Shown here: positions 1 to 7,506 of the stretch, in pieces
Numbering within the stretch: the stretch's first letter is position 1
Layout of the letters: each line of letters opens with the position of its first letter
Source of the DNA: Eubacterium sp. UBA3720
GTDB taxonomy: Bacteria; Bacillota; Clostridia; Lachnospirales; Lachnospiraceae
Reading direction: 5' to 3'
Assembly (NCBI GenBank): GCA_002371335.1
Contig: DFHP01000022.1
Location: forward strand, 1 to 24,678
DNA length: 24,678 bases
The notes under the pieces: generated by a model
The model's database searches: none
Told to the model about the DNA's origin: nothing
What the model saw: the letters and a program-made list of their open reading frames with translations, nothing else
Translations under genes and position numbers: made by a program

Positions 1-31
1 TGAGGTCACTTCATATTATCTATGGCAGAAC

Positions 32-63
32 AAAAAAGGCAACACCCGTTTCCGGATATTGCC
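32..63 (-). terminator. Intrinsic terminator downstream of TPP riboswitch
   Basis: On the minus strand, GGCAA at the left and TTGCC at the right form the outer stem, with inner CCG/CGG around a GAAA loop, followed directly by six T residues (plus-strand A-run 32-37). It lies about 60 nt downstream of the riboswitch, the usual position for the expression platform of a transcription-attenuating TPP riboswitch. I infer that ligand binding favours this hairpin. I did not derive the competing antiterminator. Confidence 0.85.
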
Positions 64-120
64 GCGTATCTTTTAACAATGAAACACATAAAGACCATTT
101 ATACAGACTGTCGGTCGTTT

Positions 121-200
121 ATTCTCCCTACGTTGGCATTATCCAAATCAGGTGATCGGGTCGAAGCATAGCTTCCTCTCAGCGTATTTGCTCCCCGTTT
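121..200 (-). promoter_or_regulatory. TPP riboswitch (THI element)
   Basis: Read on the minus strand, this segment carries the conserved THI-box blocks in order: CTGAGA (plus 177-182), GACCC, ACCTGAT (plus 147-153), GGATAATGCCAACG (plus 131-144) and GTAGGGA. The usual CTGG/CCAG helix is here TTGG/CCAA, a compensatory change that keeps pairing. TPP riboswitches bind thiamine pyrophosphate and switch off thiamine synthesis or uptake genes. The terminator at 32-63 indicates control by transcription termination. The regulated gene must start left of position 1, because no open frame with a start lies between the terminator and the edge. It is not positioned to control metY, which is upstream of it. 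Confidence 0.93.
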
Positions 201-210
201 TTCAGGTTCT

Positions 211-239
211 AATCTATCACATTCCTCTGCCGTTTGCAA
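211..239 (-). promoter_or_regulatory. Probable promoter of the TPP-riboswitch transcript
   Basis: On the minus strand, TTGCAA (plus 234-239) is followed after exactly 17 nt by TAGATT (plus 211-216), preceded by TGTGA. Transcription would begin about 10 nt before the riboswitch. This fits a housekeeping-sigma promoter and suggests the leader is transcribed independently of metY. Confidence 0.5.
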
Positions 240-262
240 CGCGAAACGTTCCGTCGCTTTAA

Positions 263-346
263 ATGAAGCCGGGGACGGAGACGGATTGCACTTTTTACGC
301 GCGGCAGAACTGCGCGGGTGGAACCTGTCTCCGTCCCCGGTTTCAT
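263..346. repeat. REP-like element, inverted pair, 3' of metY
   Basis: Two copies of the dispersed motif ATGAAnCCGGGGACGGAGAC face each other: 263-285 in plus orientation and 324-346 in minus orientation, 23 bp arms with two differences. The 38 bp between them holds a further partial dyad (CGCG, CAG/CTG, CGCG). The right arm ends 8 bp from the metY stop codon. The transcript would fold into a long hairpin, so it may act as a 3' end or mRNA-stabilising structure for metY. Further copies are at 13676, 16006, 21727 and 23888. Confidence 0.85.
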
Positions 347-354
347 AGCATCTG

Positions 355-1638
355 TCAGATCTTGTCGAGCGCCTGCGCAAGGTCTGCGATCAGGTCTTTT
401 TTATCTTCGAGGCCGCAGGACATACGAACCAGACCGGATGGCACTCCCGCAGCGATCAGCTGTTCCTCGTTCATCTGGCGGTGTGTGGATGTGGCCGGAT
501 TCAGACAGCAGGTCCTTGCGTCTGCCACATGGGTCTCTATTGCGGCGAGTTTCAGATTTTTCATGAACACTTCTGCGGCTGCTCTTCCACCCTTCAATTC
601 GAAGGAAACTACGCCGCAGCCGCCGTTGGGCAAATATTTCTGAGCGATCTCATAGTATTTGTCACTCTTCAGACCGGAATAATTTACTTTAGTAACTTTA
701 TCATGCGCTTCAAGGAACTCTGCAACTGCCTGTCCGTTCTCCACGTGACGAGGCATCCTTACATGAAGCGATTCAAGTCCCAGATTCAGTATAAAAGCGC
801 TCTGCGGTGACTGGACGCATCCAAGGTCACGCATCAGCTGAGCCGTACATTTAGTGATAAACGCGCCGCCAATTCCGAACTTTTCCGCATATGTGATGCC
901 ATGATAGGAATCATCCGGAGTACAGAGTCCGGGGAACTTGTCCGCATGCGCCATCCAGTCAAACTTTCCGCTGTCCACGATCGCTCCTCCTACTGCAGCG
1001 CCGTGTCCATCCATGTATTTTGTCGTTGAATGTGTCACGATATCAGCGCCCCATTCGATCGGACGGCAGTTCACCGGCGTCGGGAACGTATTATCAACGA
1101 TCAGCGGAACGCCGTGAGCATGCGCCGCTTTCGCAAATTTTTCAATATCCAGGACTGTAAGCGCCGGATTTGCGATAGTCTCGCCAAAGACTGCCCTTGT
1201 GTTATCCTGAAATGCAGCTTCCAGCTCTTCCTCTGTGCAATCGGGATCTACAAAAGTAACTTCAATGCCCATTTTTGCCATCGTGACGGAAATAAGATTA
1301 AACGTTCCCCCGTATATTGATGATGAAGAAACAATGTGGCTTCCGCTCTCACAAATATTGAACAGGGCGAAGAAATTTGCCGCCTGTCCCGAAGATGTAA
1401 GCATTGCCGCTGCACCGCCTTCCATCTCTGCAATTTTGGCTGCCACCATATCGCAGGTCGGATTCTGCAGTCTTGAGTAGAAGTATCCACTCTCCTCCAG
1501 ATCAAAAAGCCGGCCCATCGCCTCGCTCGTCTCATATTTAAATGTAGTGGACTGAATGATCGGGATCTGTCTGGGCTCTCCATTTCCCGGTGTATATCCG
1601 CCCTGTACACATTTTGTATTTATTGAATAGTCGCTCAT
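355..1638 (-). CDS. metY: O-acetylhomoserine sulfhydrylase (Cys/Met metabolism PLP enzyme)
   Basis: This 427-residue protein belongs to the Cys/Met-metabolism PLP-dependent family and matches the length and sequence style of O-acetylhomoserine aminocarboxypropyltransferase, which makes homocysteine from O-acetylhomoserine and sulfide in the cytoplasm. Visible features: the N-terminal family segment around residues 20-35, YSRLQNPT at 54-61, the aspartate of VDNTF (D182) that contacts the pyridine nitrogen, and THSTTKYMDGHG with the PLP-binding lysine K207. The ATG has a strong ribosome binding site (AGGAGGAG) and a promoter about 100 bp upstream. No SAM riboswitch or T-box was recognised in the roughly 90 nt leader. 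Its stop lies 8 bp from a REP-like inverted element. Cystathionine gamma-synthase or methionine gamma-lyase are alternatives within the family, but the length favours MetY. Confidence 0.92.
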   Translation of the reverse strand: MSDYSINTKCVQGGYTPGNGEPRQIPIIQSTTFKYETSEAMGRLFDLEESGYFYSRLQNPTCDMVAAKIAEMEGGAAAMLTSSGQAANFFALFNICESGSHIVSSSSIYGGTFNLISVTMAKMGIEVTFVDPDCTEEELEAAFQDNTRAVFGETIANPALTVLDIEKFAKAAHAHGVPLIVDNTFPTPVNCRPIEWGADIVTHSTTKYMDGHGAAVGGAIVDSGKFDWMAHADKFPGLCTPDDSYHGITYAEKFGIGGAFITKCTAQLMRDLGCVQSPQSAFILNLGLESLHVRMPRHVENGQAVAEFLEAHDKVTKVNYSGLKSDKYYEIAQKYLPNGGCGVVSFELKGGRAAAEVFMKNLKLAAIETHVADARTCCLNPATSTHRQMNEEQLIAAGVPSGLVRMSCGLEDKKDLIADLAQALDKI

Positions 1639-1730
1639 ATTCTCCTCCTGTCTGACCCTCTGGATTTATAGTGTGAATATCCGTCCGGATCATGATACAT
1701 ACGAATTTTCTGCAAATTACGCTAAAAAAT

Positions 1731-1759
1731 ATTATACGCAACAACCATCATTTGTGCAA
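1731..1759 (-). promoter_or_regulatory. metY promoter
   Basis: On the minus strand, TTGCAC (plus 1754-1759) is followed by a 17 nt spacer and a perfect TATAAT (plus 1731-1736). The predicted 5' UTR is about 85-90 nt and ends in the AGGAGGAG site of metY. The leader contains a small dyad, ATCCG/CGGAT, about 60 nt before the start codon. The rest of the 299 bp intergenic stretch holds only the divergent promoter at 1852. Confidence 0.7.
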
Positions 1760-1851
1760 ATATTTAAACTTCCTTTTTCTCTGAAGGATACTTCACGATC
1801 ATCTGTTGAGATACTGATCCGGCAGGTTTATCACGATATTTCAAGTCTCGC

Positions 1852-1880
1852 TTGCGCAAATATATATAAGACATTATAAT
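1852..1880 (+). promoter_or_regulatory. Promoter of the MATE transporter at 1938
   Basis: TTGCGC (1852-1857), 17 nt spacer, perfect TATAAT (1875-1880). It lies 58 bp upstream of the start codon and diverges from the metY promoter, with the two -35 boxes about 90 bp apart. The -35 box is embedded in the palindrome TTGCGCAA. Confidence 0.7.
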
Positions 1881-1937
1881 TTTTCATAATCAATATTATA
1901 TTAAGTTATTAAGTCGTAAACCGGCACGGAGGATTAA

Positions 1938-3293
1938 ATGGAACAGAAAGAAAACAAGATGGGCGTCATGCCTGTAAAAAAACTGATCATCACCATGTCT
2001 CTTCCCATGATGATCTCAATGCTCGTCCAGGCGCTTTACAACGTCGTGGACAGTATTTTTGTAGCGCAGCTTTCCGAGGATGCTCTTACCGCGGTCACGC
2101 TTGCCTTCCCGCTGCAGAACCTGCTCATCGCTGTAGGGTCCGGCACCGGCGTAGGTATCAACGCCCTGCTGTCCCGTTCCCTTGGCGAAAAACGTTTCGA
2201 CCGTTCTGACGCGGCCGCAAACACAGGACTTTTTCTGGCGTTTGCCAGCTTTCTCGCATTCCTGCTGATCGGATTGTTTTTTTCGGGACCTTTTATCCGA
2301 ACACAGACTACAGATCCGGACATAGCATCCATGGGCAGGACTTACCTGCGGATCGTAAGCTGTCTTTCGATCGGTGTATTTTATCAGATGACCTTTGAGC
2401 GTCTGCTGCAGTCTACGGGACTGACGCTTTACAGCATGTTTTCCCAGGCTTCCGGCGCGATCATCAATATTATTCTGGACCCGATCATGATCTTCGGATA
2501 CTTCGGCATGCCCGCTCTGGGCGTTGCGGGCGCCGCATACGCCACAGTTATCGGCCAGACCTGCGCAGCCTTCATCGGACTTATTCTGAATCTGAAAGTG
2601 AATAAAGAAATCCATATTTCCTTTGACCGCATCCTTCACCCGAAAAAGGCAACCGTCACGGAAATCTACGCTGTCGGAATTCCTTCTATTCTGATGATGT
2701 CCATAGGATCGATCATGACTTACGCCATGAATCGTATACTGATCATGTTTTCCACTACGGCAACAGCTGTATTTGGCGTATATTTCCGCCTGCAGAGCTT
2801 TTTCTTCATGCCGGTGTTCGGCCTGAACAGCGGTCTGATCCCTGTCCTTGCCTATAACTACGGAGCCAGAAAAAGAGCCCGCATTACGGAGGCTCTTCGT
2901 TTTTCCATGATCCTTGCTGTATCCATTATGCTTACGGGTCTGGTCATTTTCCAGGCAATCCCGGAAACACTTCTGAAAATGTTCAACGCCTCGGAAGATA
3001 TGATTGCACTAGGCGTTCCTGCTCTGCGTACGATAAGCATATGCTTCCCGTTTGCAGGCGCATGCATCGCACTGGGATCCGTATTCCAGGCATTCTCCAA
3101 AAGCATCTATTCACTGCTGGTCTCCGTCGGAAGACAGCTGGTGATCCTGATACCTGTGGCATGGCTTCTGGCAAGATTTACAGGCCGGCTCAACTACATC
3201 TGGTTCGCATTTCCCATTGCGGAGATCGTATCTGTGGGACTCTCTGTTATATTCTTCCTGAGGGTACGCAGCCAGATCATCCAAAATCTGTAA
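1938..3293 (+). CDS. MATE family efflux transporter
   Basis: A 451-residue polytopic membrane protein with the MATE (multidrug and toxic compound extrusion) signature at its N terminus: SLPMMISMLVQALYNVVDSIFVAQL, given here by its parts SLPMMIS and NVVDSIFV around residues 22-44, followed by about twelve hydrophobic segments in two bundles. MATE proteins export drugs or metabolites in exchange for Na+ or H+; the substrate cannot be read from sequence. The ATG follows a GGAGG site with good spacing, and the gene has its own promoter at 1852-1880. It stands alone, divergent from metY, and is followed by a long hairpin with a T-rich tail. It is only distantly similar to the other MATE gene at 17759, so the two are not a recent duplication. 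Confidence 0.9.
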   Translation: MEQKENKMGVMPVKKLIITMSLPMMISMLVQALYNVVDSIFVAQLSEDALTAVTLAFPLQNLLIAVGSGTGVGINALLSRSLGEKRFDRSDAAANTGLFLAFASFLAFLLIGLFFSGPFIRTQTTDPDIASMGRTYLRIVSCLSIGVFYQMTFERLLQSTGLTLYSMFSQASGAIINIILDPIMIFGYFGMPALGVAGAAYATVIGQTCAAFIGLILNLKVNKEIHISFDRILHPKKATVTEIYAVGIPSILMMSIGSIMTYAMNRILIMFSTTATAVFGVYFRLQSFFFMPVFGLNSGLIPVLAYNYGARKRARITEALRFSMILAVSIMLTGLVIFQAIPETLLKMFNASEDMIALGVPALRTISICFPFAGACIALGSVFQAFSKSIYSLLVSVGRQLVILIPVAWLLARFTGRLNYIWFAFPIAEIVSVGLSVIFFLRVRSQIIQNL

Positions 3294-3312
3294 ATCCGGA
3301 AAGGGGACATCC

Positions 3313-3380
3313 ACAGCACCGGTTCTTAGCAAACGCAGGCTGCTGCGCCGCGTGCGCTTAGAACCGCTGCATCTTTTTCT
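3313..3380 (+). terminator. Terminator-like long hairpin after MATE gene
   Basis: GGTTCTTAGC (3321-3330) pairs with GCTTAGAACC (3356-3365) with one mismatch, and the enclosed 25 nt contain further pairing (CGCA/TGCG). A T-rich stretch follows at 3372-3380. It starts 20 bp past the MATE stop. The stem is longer than in a typical terminator, so this could also be an mRNA-end stabilising structure. Confidence 0.55.
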
Positions 3381-3418
3381 CATGACACGCTTGTTTTTCT
3401 TTTTCTGTCTTTTTCTGC

Positions 3419-3438
3419 GGACGCGCCCTGCCGCGTCC
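3419..3438. other. Perfect hairpin between convergent genes
   Basis: GGACGCG (3419-3425) and CGCGTCC (3432-3438) form a perfect 7 bp stem with a 6 nt loop in the gap between the convergent MATE and flavin oxidoreductase genes. On the plus strand it is followed only by TTTCGCC, and on the minus strand by purines, so it is at best a weak terminator. Confidence 0.45.
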
Positions 3439-3503
3439 TTTCGCCGAATGAACTTTTTTCTGAATATTTAGCTTAAACAAACTTGAAAATTATGATCTTT
3501 ATA

Positions 3504-4490
3504 TCAGTTTCCCCAGTTTGGATTTTTCATAAACGGTCTTCCCACTCCGATAAGATCTGCTTTTTCTTTTTCAAGTAAATCGTTGGCCTCTTCCACGGTC
3601 CTTATCCCCCCGGTAACGATCACAGGAACGGACACCTGATCTTTTACGGCCTTTGAAAGATCCGAAAAATAGCCTGCTTCCTTATGTCCTGGTCTGTCGA
3701 ACCGGCACATTCCGCCGGAAATATCCAGAAGATCTGCTCCATACCGTTCCAGAAGCTTCGCCGCTTCTGCCGCTTCCTCAATCGTACTTCCCCCTTCCAT
3801 ATAATCGCATCCTCCGAAACGCACAGCGATCAGGTAATCCTCTCCGACTGCCTCTCTGACCTGCTGCAGGATCTCTTTGTGAATGCGGAGTCTGTTTTCC
3901 AGACTGCCTGCGCCATATTCATCCGTTCGTTTATTGGTCAAAGGTGAATAAAACTGGTTCAGAAGATATCCGTGGGCAGAATGAATCTCTACGCCGTCAA
4001 AGCCTGCTTTCTTTACCCTCACCGCCGCATCTGCAAACTCTTTTTCAGCTGCCCGGATCTGTTCTGCCGTCATAACCCCGGGGATCTCATCCGCCAGTCC
4101 GGCTTTTCTTCCCGGGTTTAAGACAGCGCTCGCGCTGATGATAGCACTCCCGGTGACTGCCGACATCGTGGCGCTTCCTGCATGATTGATCTGAGCGATC
4201 ACTTTCGTATCATACTTATGGATCGTTTCTGTCAGTTTCCGAAGTCCCGGTATCACATCATCAGAAGCCATGGACATCTGATTTGCGCTGGCTTTTCCCC
4301 GTTTGCTCACAAAACTGTGTTCCGTGATGATCAAACCGATCTTTCCCCCTGCCGCACGCTTTTCATAATAATCGCAGAGCGCATCAGAGGCGTATCCTTC
4401 AGGCGTAGATTTTGCCGTCGCCATCGGCGGAAGCACCAGCCTGGTCTTCAGTTCTGTTTTTTTAATGGAAACCCGTTCAAATAAATTCAT
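3504..4490 (-). CDS. Old Yellow Enzyme family NADH:flavin oxidoreductase
   Basis: A 328-residue FMN-binding TIM-barrel protein of the OYE family. Visible features: RLVLPPMATAKST at residues 17-29, AQINHAG at 99-105, the paired histidines in IHSAHGYLLNQFYSP (H170 and H173) that bind the substrate carbonyl, the TNKRTDEYG loop at 185-193, and the C-terminal VTGGIRTVEEA and GVGRPFMKNP FMN-phosphate segments. It is a stand-alone barrel. The C-terminal 4Fe-4S/FAD half found in long relatives such as 2,4-dienoyl-CoA reductase and bile-acid BaiCD/BaiH enzymes is absent. It probably reduces activated alkenes or enones with NAD(P)H; the substrate is unknown. Its ATG lies inside the end of the upstream ATPase gene (14 bp overlap) with the site GAGGAG, so translation is probably coupled. 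Confidence 0.9.
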   Translation of the reverse strand: MNLFERVSIKKTELKTRLVLPPMATAKSTPEGYASDALCDYYEKRAAGGKIGLIITEHSFVSKRGKASANQMSMASDDVIPGLRKLTETIHKYDTKVIAQINHAGSATMSAVTGSAIISASAVLNPGRKAGLADEIPGVMTAEQIRAAEKEFADAAVRVKKAGFDGVEIHSAHGYLLNQFYSPLTNKRTDEYGAGSLENRLRIHKEILQQVREAVGEDYLIAVRFGGCDYMEGGSTIEEAAEAAKLLERYGADLLDISGGMCRFDRPGHKEAGYFSDLSKAVKDQVSVPVIVTGGIRTVEEANDLLEKEKADLIGVGRPFMKNPNWGN

Positions 4491-5181
4491 GTTTGTTCTC
4501 CTCTTCTTTACAGATTTCGTGTTCTTCGTTCATGTAAATAATCCTGTCCGCCAGTTTCCGGCTCAGATAATCATCATGCGTGGAGATCACCATTGTCTTT
4601 TTTGCGGCTTTGAAAGATTCCAGGAATTTCAGCAGCCACTCCTGCGATCTTTGATCCAGTCCTGCCAGCGGCTCATCCATCACCAGAACCTCCGGGTTCA
4701 TCGAAAGGATACATGCGAACGCTACTTTTCTCTTCTCTCCCCCGCTCAGATGATACGGCGCCCTGTCCCGGAGCTTTTCTATTCCCAGTAGAGATATCAC
4801 ATCTTCGCAGCGCCTTTTGATCTCTTCATCAGACAGTCCCATCTGTACCGGTCCGAAAGCAATTTCCTCATACACACTCCCGCAGAAAAGCTGTACGTCG
4901 GCATTTTGGAAAATGAATCCCATCTTCTGGTGCATCCATTTAGAAAACCTGTTGTCGTTCAGTGCCTTTTCTGTTACTTCGCGTTCCGAAAAATAATACT
5001 TCCCCTGTTCAGGGAACAGAAGACCATTTAACAGCTTAAGAAGCGTGGTCTTTCCACACCCGTTCGGACCCTTCAGCACGACGGTTTCGCCCTCCATGAT
5101 ATCCAGATCGATATGCCGGAGGGTTGTTTCTTTGTCGTATGCAAAGCAAACGTCATTCAGTTTAATGATCGCATTTTCCAT
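4477..5181 (-). CDS. Energy-coupling factor / cobalt-nickel transporter ATP-binding protein
   Basis: This 234-residue ABC ATPase has all catalytic motifs: Walker A GPNGCGKTT (residues 38-46), Q-loop glutamine Q92, signature LSGGE (145-149), Walker B VLVMDE (165-170), D-loop AGLD and switch histidine H202 in STHDD. The QNADVQLFCGSVYEEIAFGP segment (92-111) is typical of CbiO/EcfA ATPases. It most likely powers the T and S components encoded at 5498-7384. It is separated from them by 316 bp that include a terminator, so it may form its own unit with the flavin oxidoreductase gene it overlaps. The start ATG is preceded by GAGGAATAA. Only one ATPase gene is present, consistent with a CbiMNQO-type system using an ATPase homodimer. 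Confidence 0.9.
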   Translation of the reverse strand: MENAIIKLNDVCFAYDKETTLRHIDLDIMEGETVVLKGPNGCGKTTLLKLLNGLLFPEQGKYYFSEREVTEKALNDNRFSKWMHQKMGFIFQNADVQLFCGSVYEEIAFGPVQMGLSDEEIKRRCEDVISLLGIEKLRDRAPYHLSGGEKRKVAFACILSMNPEVLVMDEPLAGLDQRSQEWLLKFLESFKAAKKTMVISTHDDYLSRKLADRIIYMNEEHEICKEEENKHEFI

Positions 5182-5273
5182 TTATTCCTCGTTTCCCGCG
5201 CAGACCGCGCCCGTTTTTTTCTAAAGATTTTCATGTGCATCTCCCTGAGGCTTTTTTGTGTCACAGGATTCGG

Positions 5274-5383
5274 GTGTCAAAACTACGGGTTCGGGAAATT
5301 GTATAAAAAAAGGATATTAGAAGATCCCGGCGAGGAAACCATATGAATCTTCACACAATTTCTGAACGAGGAACTTTTGACAC
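5274..5383. repeat. 29 bp imperfect inverted repeat between cbiQ and ATPase genes
   Basis: The left arm (5274-5302) and right arm (5355-5383) are inverted copies with perfect outer blocks (GTGTCAAAA against TTTTGACAC) and inner blocks (GAAATTGT against ACAATTTC), and a diverged middle. An extra GTGTCA lies at 5258. A second perfect hairpin, GGAAATT/AATTTCC, is at 5397-5414. The right arm overlaps a 25-codon open frame on the plus strand (5344-5421) whose ATG follows GAGGAAACC; I do not call it a gene. This, with the terminator at 5423, is all I see in the 316 bp gap. It may be a small inserted element or a twin operator. Confidence 0.6.
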
Positions 5384-5422
5384 TTTAATCGTCATAGGAA
5401 ATTTATCAATTTCCTGTTAAAC

Positions 5423-5455
5423 AAAAAAAGCCTACGCGGTTTTACCGCAGGAGGC
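5423..5455 (-). terminator. Intrinsic terminator after cbiQ-like gene
   Basis: On the minus strand, GCCT and AGGC enclose GCGGT/ACCGC around an AAA loop, followed by seven T residues (plus A-run 5423-5429). It begins 43 bp after the T-component stop codon. It should end or attenuate the cbiM-cbiQ transcript before the ATPase gene. Confidence 0.85.
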
Positions 5456-5497
5456 GCATAGATGCCGTTCTTTTCCGGCTCATATCAGGCTGTTCTG

Positions 5498-6334
5498 TCA
5501 CATAAGTACCGCATTGTTATGATTAGTATACACAAAAAGGAACGCAGCCGCCACAGCCAGAATCAAAATTATCACGTCCTGTTTTCTGAATCTGAACTTT
5601 TTTGGCCTCTTATATTCTCCGTCAAATCCCCTGCACATCATGGCGTCATACATTTCATCCGCCATCTCCCTGCTTTTCAGGAATGTCACTCCAAGCACCC
5701 CTGACATAGATCTGTCCTTCCGGGGATTTTTTCCTACCGATCGCAGTTTCAGAGAAATCAATATGTTTTGACTTATCTCACAGAGCGTGAAAATATATTT
5801 GAGCGTGATATCCAGAGTAAAAACAAAAATATCAGGCACATGAAAAAAGCGCAGCCCGGATGTTATCTCATTCCACGGGAAGCTGTTCGCCAGCCCTCCC
5901 AGCAGTCCGACGGAAAAAAACACCTTCAAAGCAATGCGGACCATGGACTGAGGATTTCCCATAAAAACAGCCGGTATCATAATGACCGCCGAGATCAGGG
6001 ACGCCGTCAGCGCCGTCAGGAAGGTATTTCTCAGTGTTTTTTCGGGCATAAAGCAAAACCACGCCAGAAGTCCGGCAAAAAGGCAGCCATTGAAAAACAT
6101 GTTTTGCGAAGCCGCGGACAAAACGATCATATACAGCGAAAACGCCATAAAAACAGAAGCACCGGCGCCGCCGGCGCCAATGCTCCCGTTATTCCTCATC
6201 TTTGAAAGCACGCCAAGTACAGACAGCATGGACTTTTCTATGAACCGGTCGCTGTCCTTTCGCGGCGTATATTCTTCTTTCTGTGTCATCCATTCAGGTA
6301 TACTTACTTCCGGCTTCATATTCCTCGTTTCCAT
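5498..6334 (-). CDS. cbiQ: ECF transporter transmembrane (T) component, CbiQ family
   Basis: A 278-residue membrane protein of the CbiQ/EcfT family with four to five hydrophobic segments (about residues 57-75, 83-95, 105-125, 133-150 and 253-270). The cytoplasmic coupling region between about 185 and 240 carries an LRSVG element and the conserved C-terminal AMMCRGFDG motif (231-239), the Ala-Arg-Gly type motif that contacts the ATPase. It couples ATP hydrolysis to metal uptake by the CbiM-like component encoded 45 bp upstream. The first ATG is used here. An alternative ATG five codons downstream sits only 3 nt after GAGG, which is too close. A clear terminator follows the gene. The N-terminal 50 residues are longer than in many family members. 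Confidence 0.88.
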   Translation of the reverse strand: METRNMKPEVSIPEWMTQKEEYTPRKDSDRFIEKSMLSVLGVLSKMRNNGSIGAGGAGASVFMAFSLYMIVLSAASQNMFFNGCLFAGLLAWFCFMPEKTLRNTFLTALTASLISAVIMIPAVFMGNPQSMVRIALKVFFSVGLLGGLANSFPWNEITSGLRFFHVPDIFVFTLDITLKYIFTLCEISQNILISLKLRSVGKNPRKDRSMSGVLGVTFLKSREMADEMYDAMMCRGFDGEYKRPKKFRFRKQDVIILILAVAAAFLFVYTNHNNAVLM

Positions 6335-6379
6335 CCGTTAAAAACCTATCCGGGACACAGTCAATAACCTATGCTCCCG

Positions 6380-7384
6380 TCACTGCTCCGTGGAGTAGTC
6401 TCTCTTGTTCTTCATTCCCGAAGCGATCAGTCTGAACAAAATGATCGCCAACAGCACGCCTATGACTGCGGAAAGTATATATCCCGCCGCATCAGGGAGA
6501 CCTCTCATGGAATAATCAGGGAAGATCGCCGAAAACGAAAAGCCCTCCAGCATACCCCTCGGAGTATATCCCAGCGGGCTGCCTGCGCTTGTGACCTGCG
6601 CGATCTCATCAGCGCCCCATTCGCCCCAGGCCGTACCCTCGGCCAGAAGCCCCATAGGAACAGCAGCTATCAGACATGCTATTAAAGCAAAGACCGGTTT
6701 CCTGTTCTGTTTCTCACCCTGATGAACAAGTCCGGGCGTCGTTTTCAGAATAAATGCATATATAACGACCGTAAAGATCACCTCGGCCGCACCAAACAAT
6801 GTCAGATGACCGATCATCATCATCGGAATGGAGATATTCAGCCCATACGGACAATAGAGAGCCTGTCCCTGCGCGTTCTGAAACAGATAAGGCTGGATCC
6901 CGAATTCGATGGCAGCGCAAAATGCCGCCGCGTTCAGACCGGCATATGATCCGATGGCAGCGCCGATATATTTTCCCTTATCAGATCTGATCGCAGAACT
7001 GATCGCCTGTGATACAGCATATCCCAGATACGGAAGGACAAAAGCCATATTAAAACAGTTCGCGCCAAACGATAATATGCCGCCGTCGCCAAATAAAAGA
7101 GCCTGGATCAAAAGCGCTATAGACACAGAGATACAGGCCGCGTCAGGCCCCAGCATCAGTGCGATCAGGGTTCCTCCTACCGCATGTCCTGTCGTTCCTC
7201 CGGGAAGAGGTACATTGAACATCATTCCCAAAAATGAGAAGGCTGCGCCTACGCCAAGCATGGGCATTTTGCTCTTCGGAATATTCATCCTGACTTTTTT
7301 TACCGCGCGGATCCACACAGGGACCATCACTGCCGTCATGACGGCACAGGTTGACGGACTCAGATAATTCTCCGGAATATGCAT
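6380..7384 (-). CDS. Cobalt/nickel ECF substrate-specific component, CbiM/NikM with CbiN/PDGLE-like C terminus
   Basis: A 334-residue membrane protein starting MHIPENYLSP. The invariant N-terminal Met-His-Ile of CbiM/NikM proteins ligates the metal through the free amino group and His2, so the start is fixed. PLPGGTTGHAVGGTL (about 59-73) and ALLFGDGGILSFGANCFNM (about 111-129) are family hallmarks. After about residue 225 there is a second part ending in a GLPDAAGY segment and a final transmembrane helix, matching the PDGLE/CbiN-type domain that is a separate protein in cobalt systems and is often fused in nickel systems. Cobalt and nickel cannot be separated from sequence alone; the fusion and the absence of a cobalamin riboswitch lean slightly to nickel. 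The ribosome binding site is AAGGAG. Confidence 0.9.
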   Translation of the reverse strand: MHIPENYLSPSTCAVMTAVMVPVWIRAVKKVRMNIPKSKMPMLGVGAAFSFLGMMFNVPLPGGTTGHAVGGTLIALMLGPDAACISVSIALLIQALLFGDGGILSFGANCFNMAFVLPYLGYAVSQAISSAIRSDKGKYIGAAIGSYAGLNAAAFCAAIEFGIQPYLFQNAQGQALYCPYGLNISIPMMMIGHLTLFGAAEVIFTVVIYAFILKTTPGLVHQGEKQNRKPVFALIACLIAAVPMGLLAEGTAWGEWGADEIAQVTSAGSPLGYTPRGMLEGFSFSAIFPDYSMRGLPDAAGYILSAVIGVLLAIILFRLIASGMKNKRDYSTEQ

Positions 7385-7458
7385 AATCTATCTCCTTGTC
7401 TGCTTCTTCTGACTACAAAATATTTTACCGCAAAAACACGATCTGTCAGATCTGCTTA

Positions 7459-7500
7459 TTGTTATATTTTGATAGTAACAAAAGAATTTGTGCCTCACAA
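7459..7500 (-). promoter_or_regulatory. cbiM promoter with overlapping dyad (candidate operator)
   Basis: On the minus strand, TTGTGA (plus 7495-7500), a 17 nt spacer and TACTAT (plus 7472-7477) form a promoter about 75 nt upstream of the leader end. The -10 box lies inside a dyad with arms TTGTTA and TAACAA separated by 11 nt (7459-7481). A perfect 13 bp palindrome, GATCTGTCAGATC, sits in the leader at 7440-7452. A metal-responsive repressor is an inference. I found no conserved blocks of a cobalamin or NiCo riboswitch. Confidence 0.45.
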
Positions 7501-7506
7501 GCCGGT

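Noticed and set aside
99..380. Possible small gene at the left edge, minus strand
   Set aside because: It runs through the REP-like inverted pair and the TPP riboswitch; those elements explain the sequence.
1639..1730. SAM riboswitch or T-box in the metY leader
   Set aside because: The leader is under 100 nt, has no terminator hairpin and shows none of the conserved S-box or T-box blocks.
2016..2639. 207-codon open frame opposite the first MATE gene
   Set aside because: It is antisense to a clear MATE coding sequence and has a composition typical of reverse-strand shadows.
5344..5421. 25-codon plus-strand open frame with GAGGAAACC before its ATG
   Set aside because: It overlaps the inverted repeat and a hairpin, has no recognisable product and could easily arise by chance; kept only as a remark.
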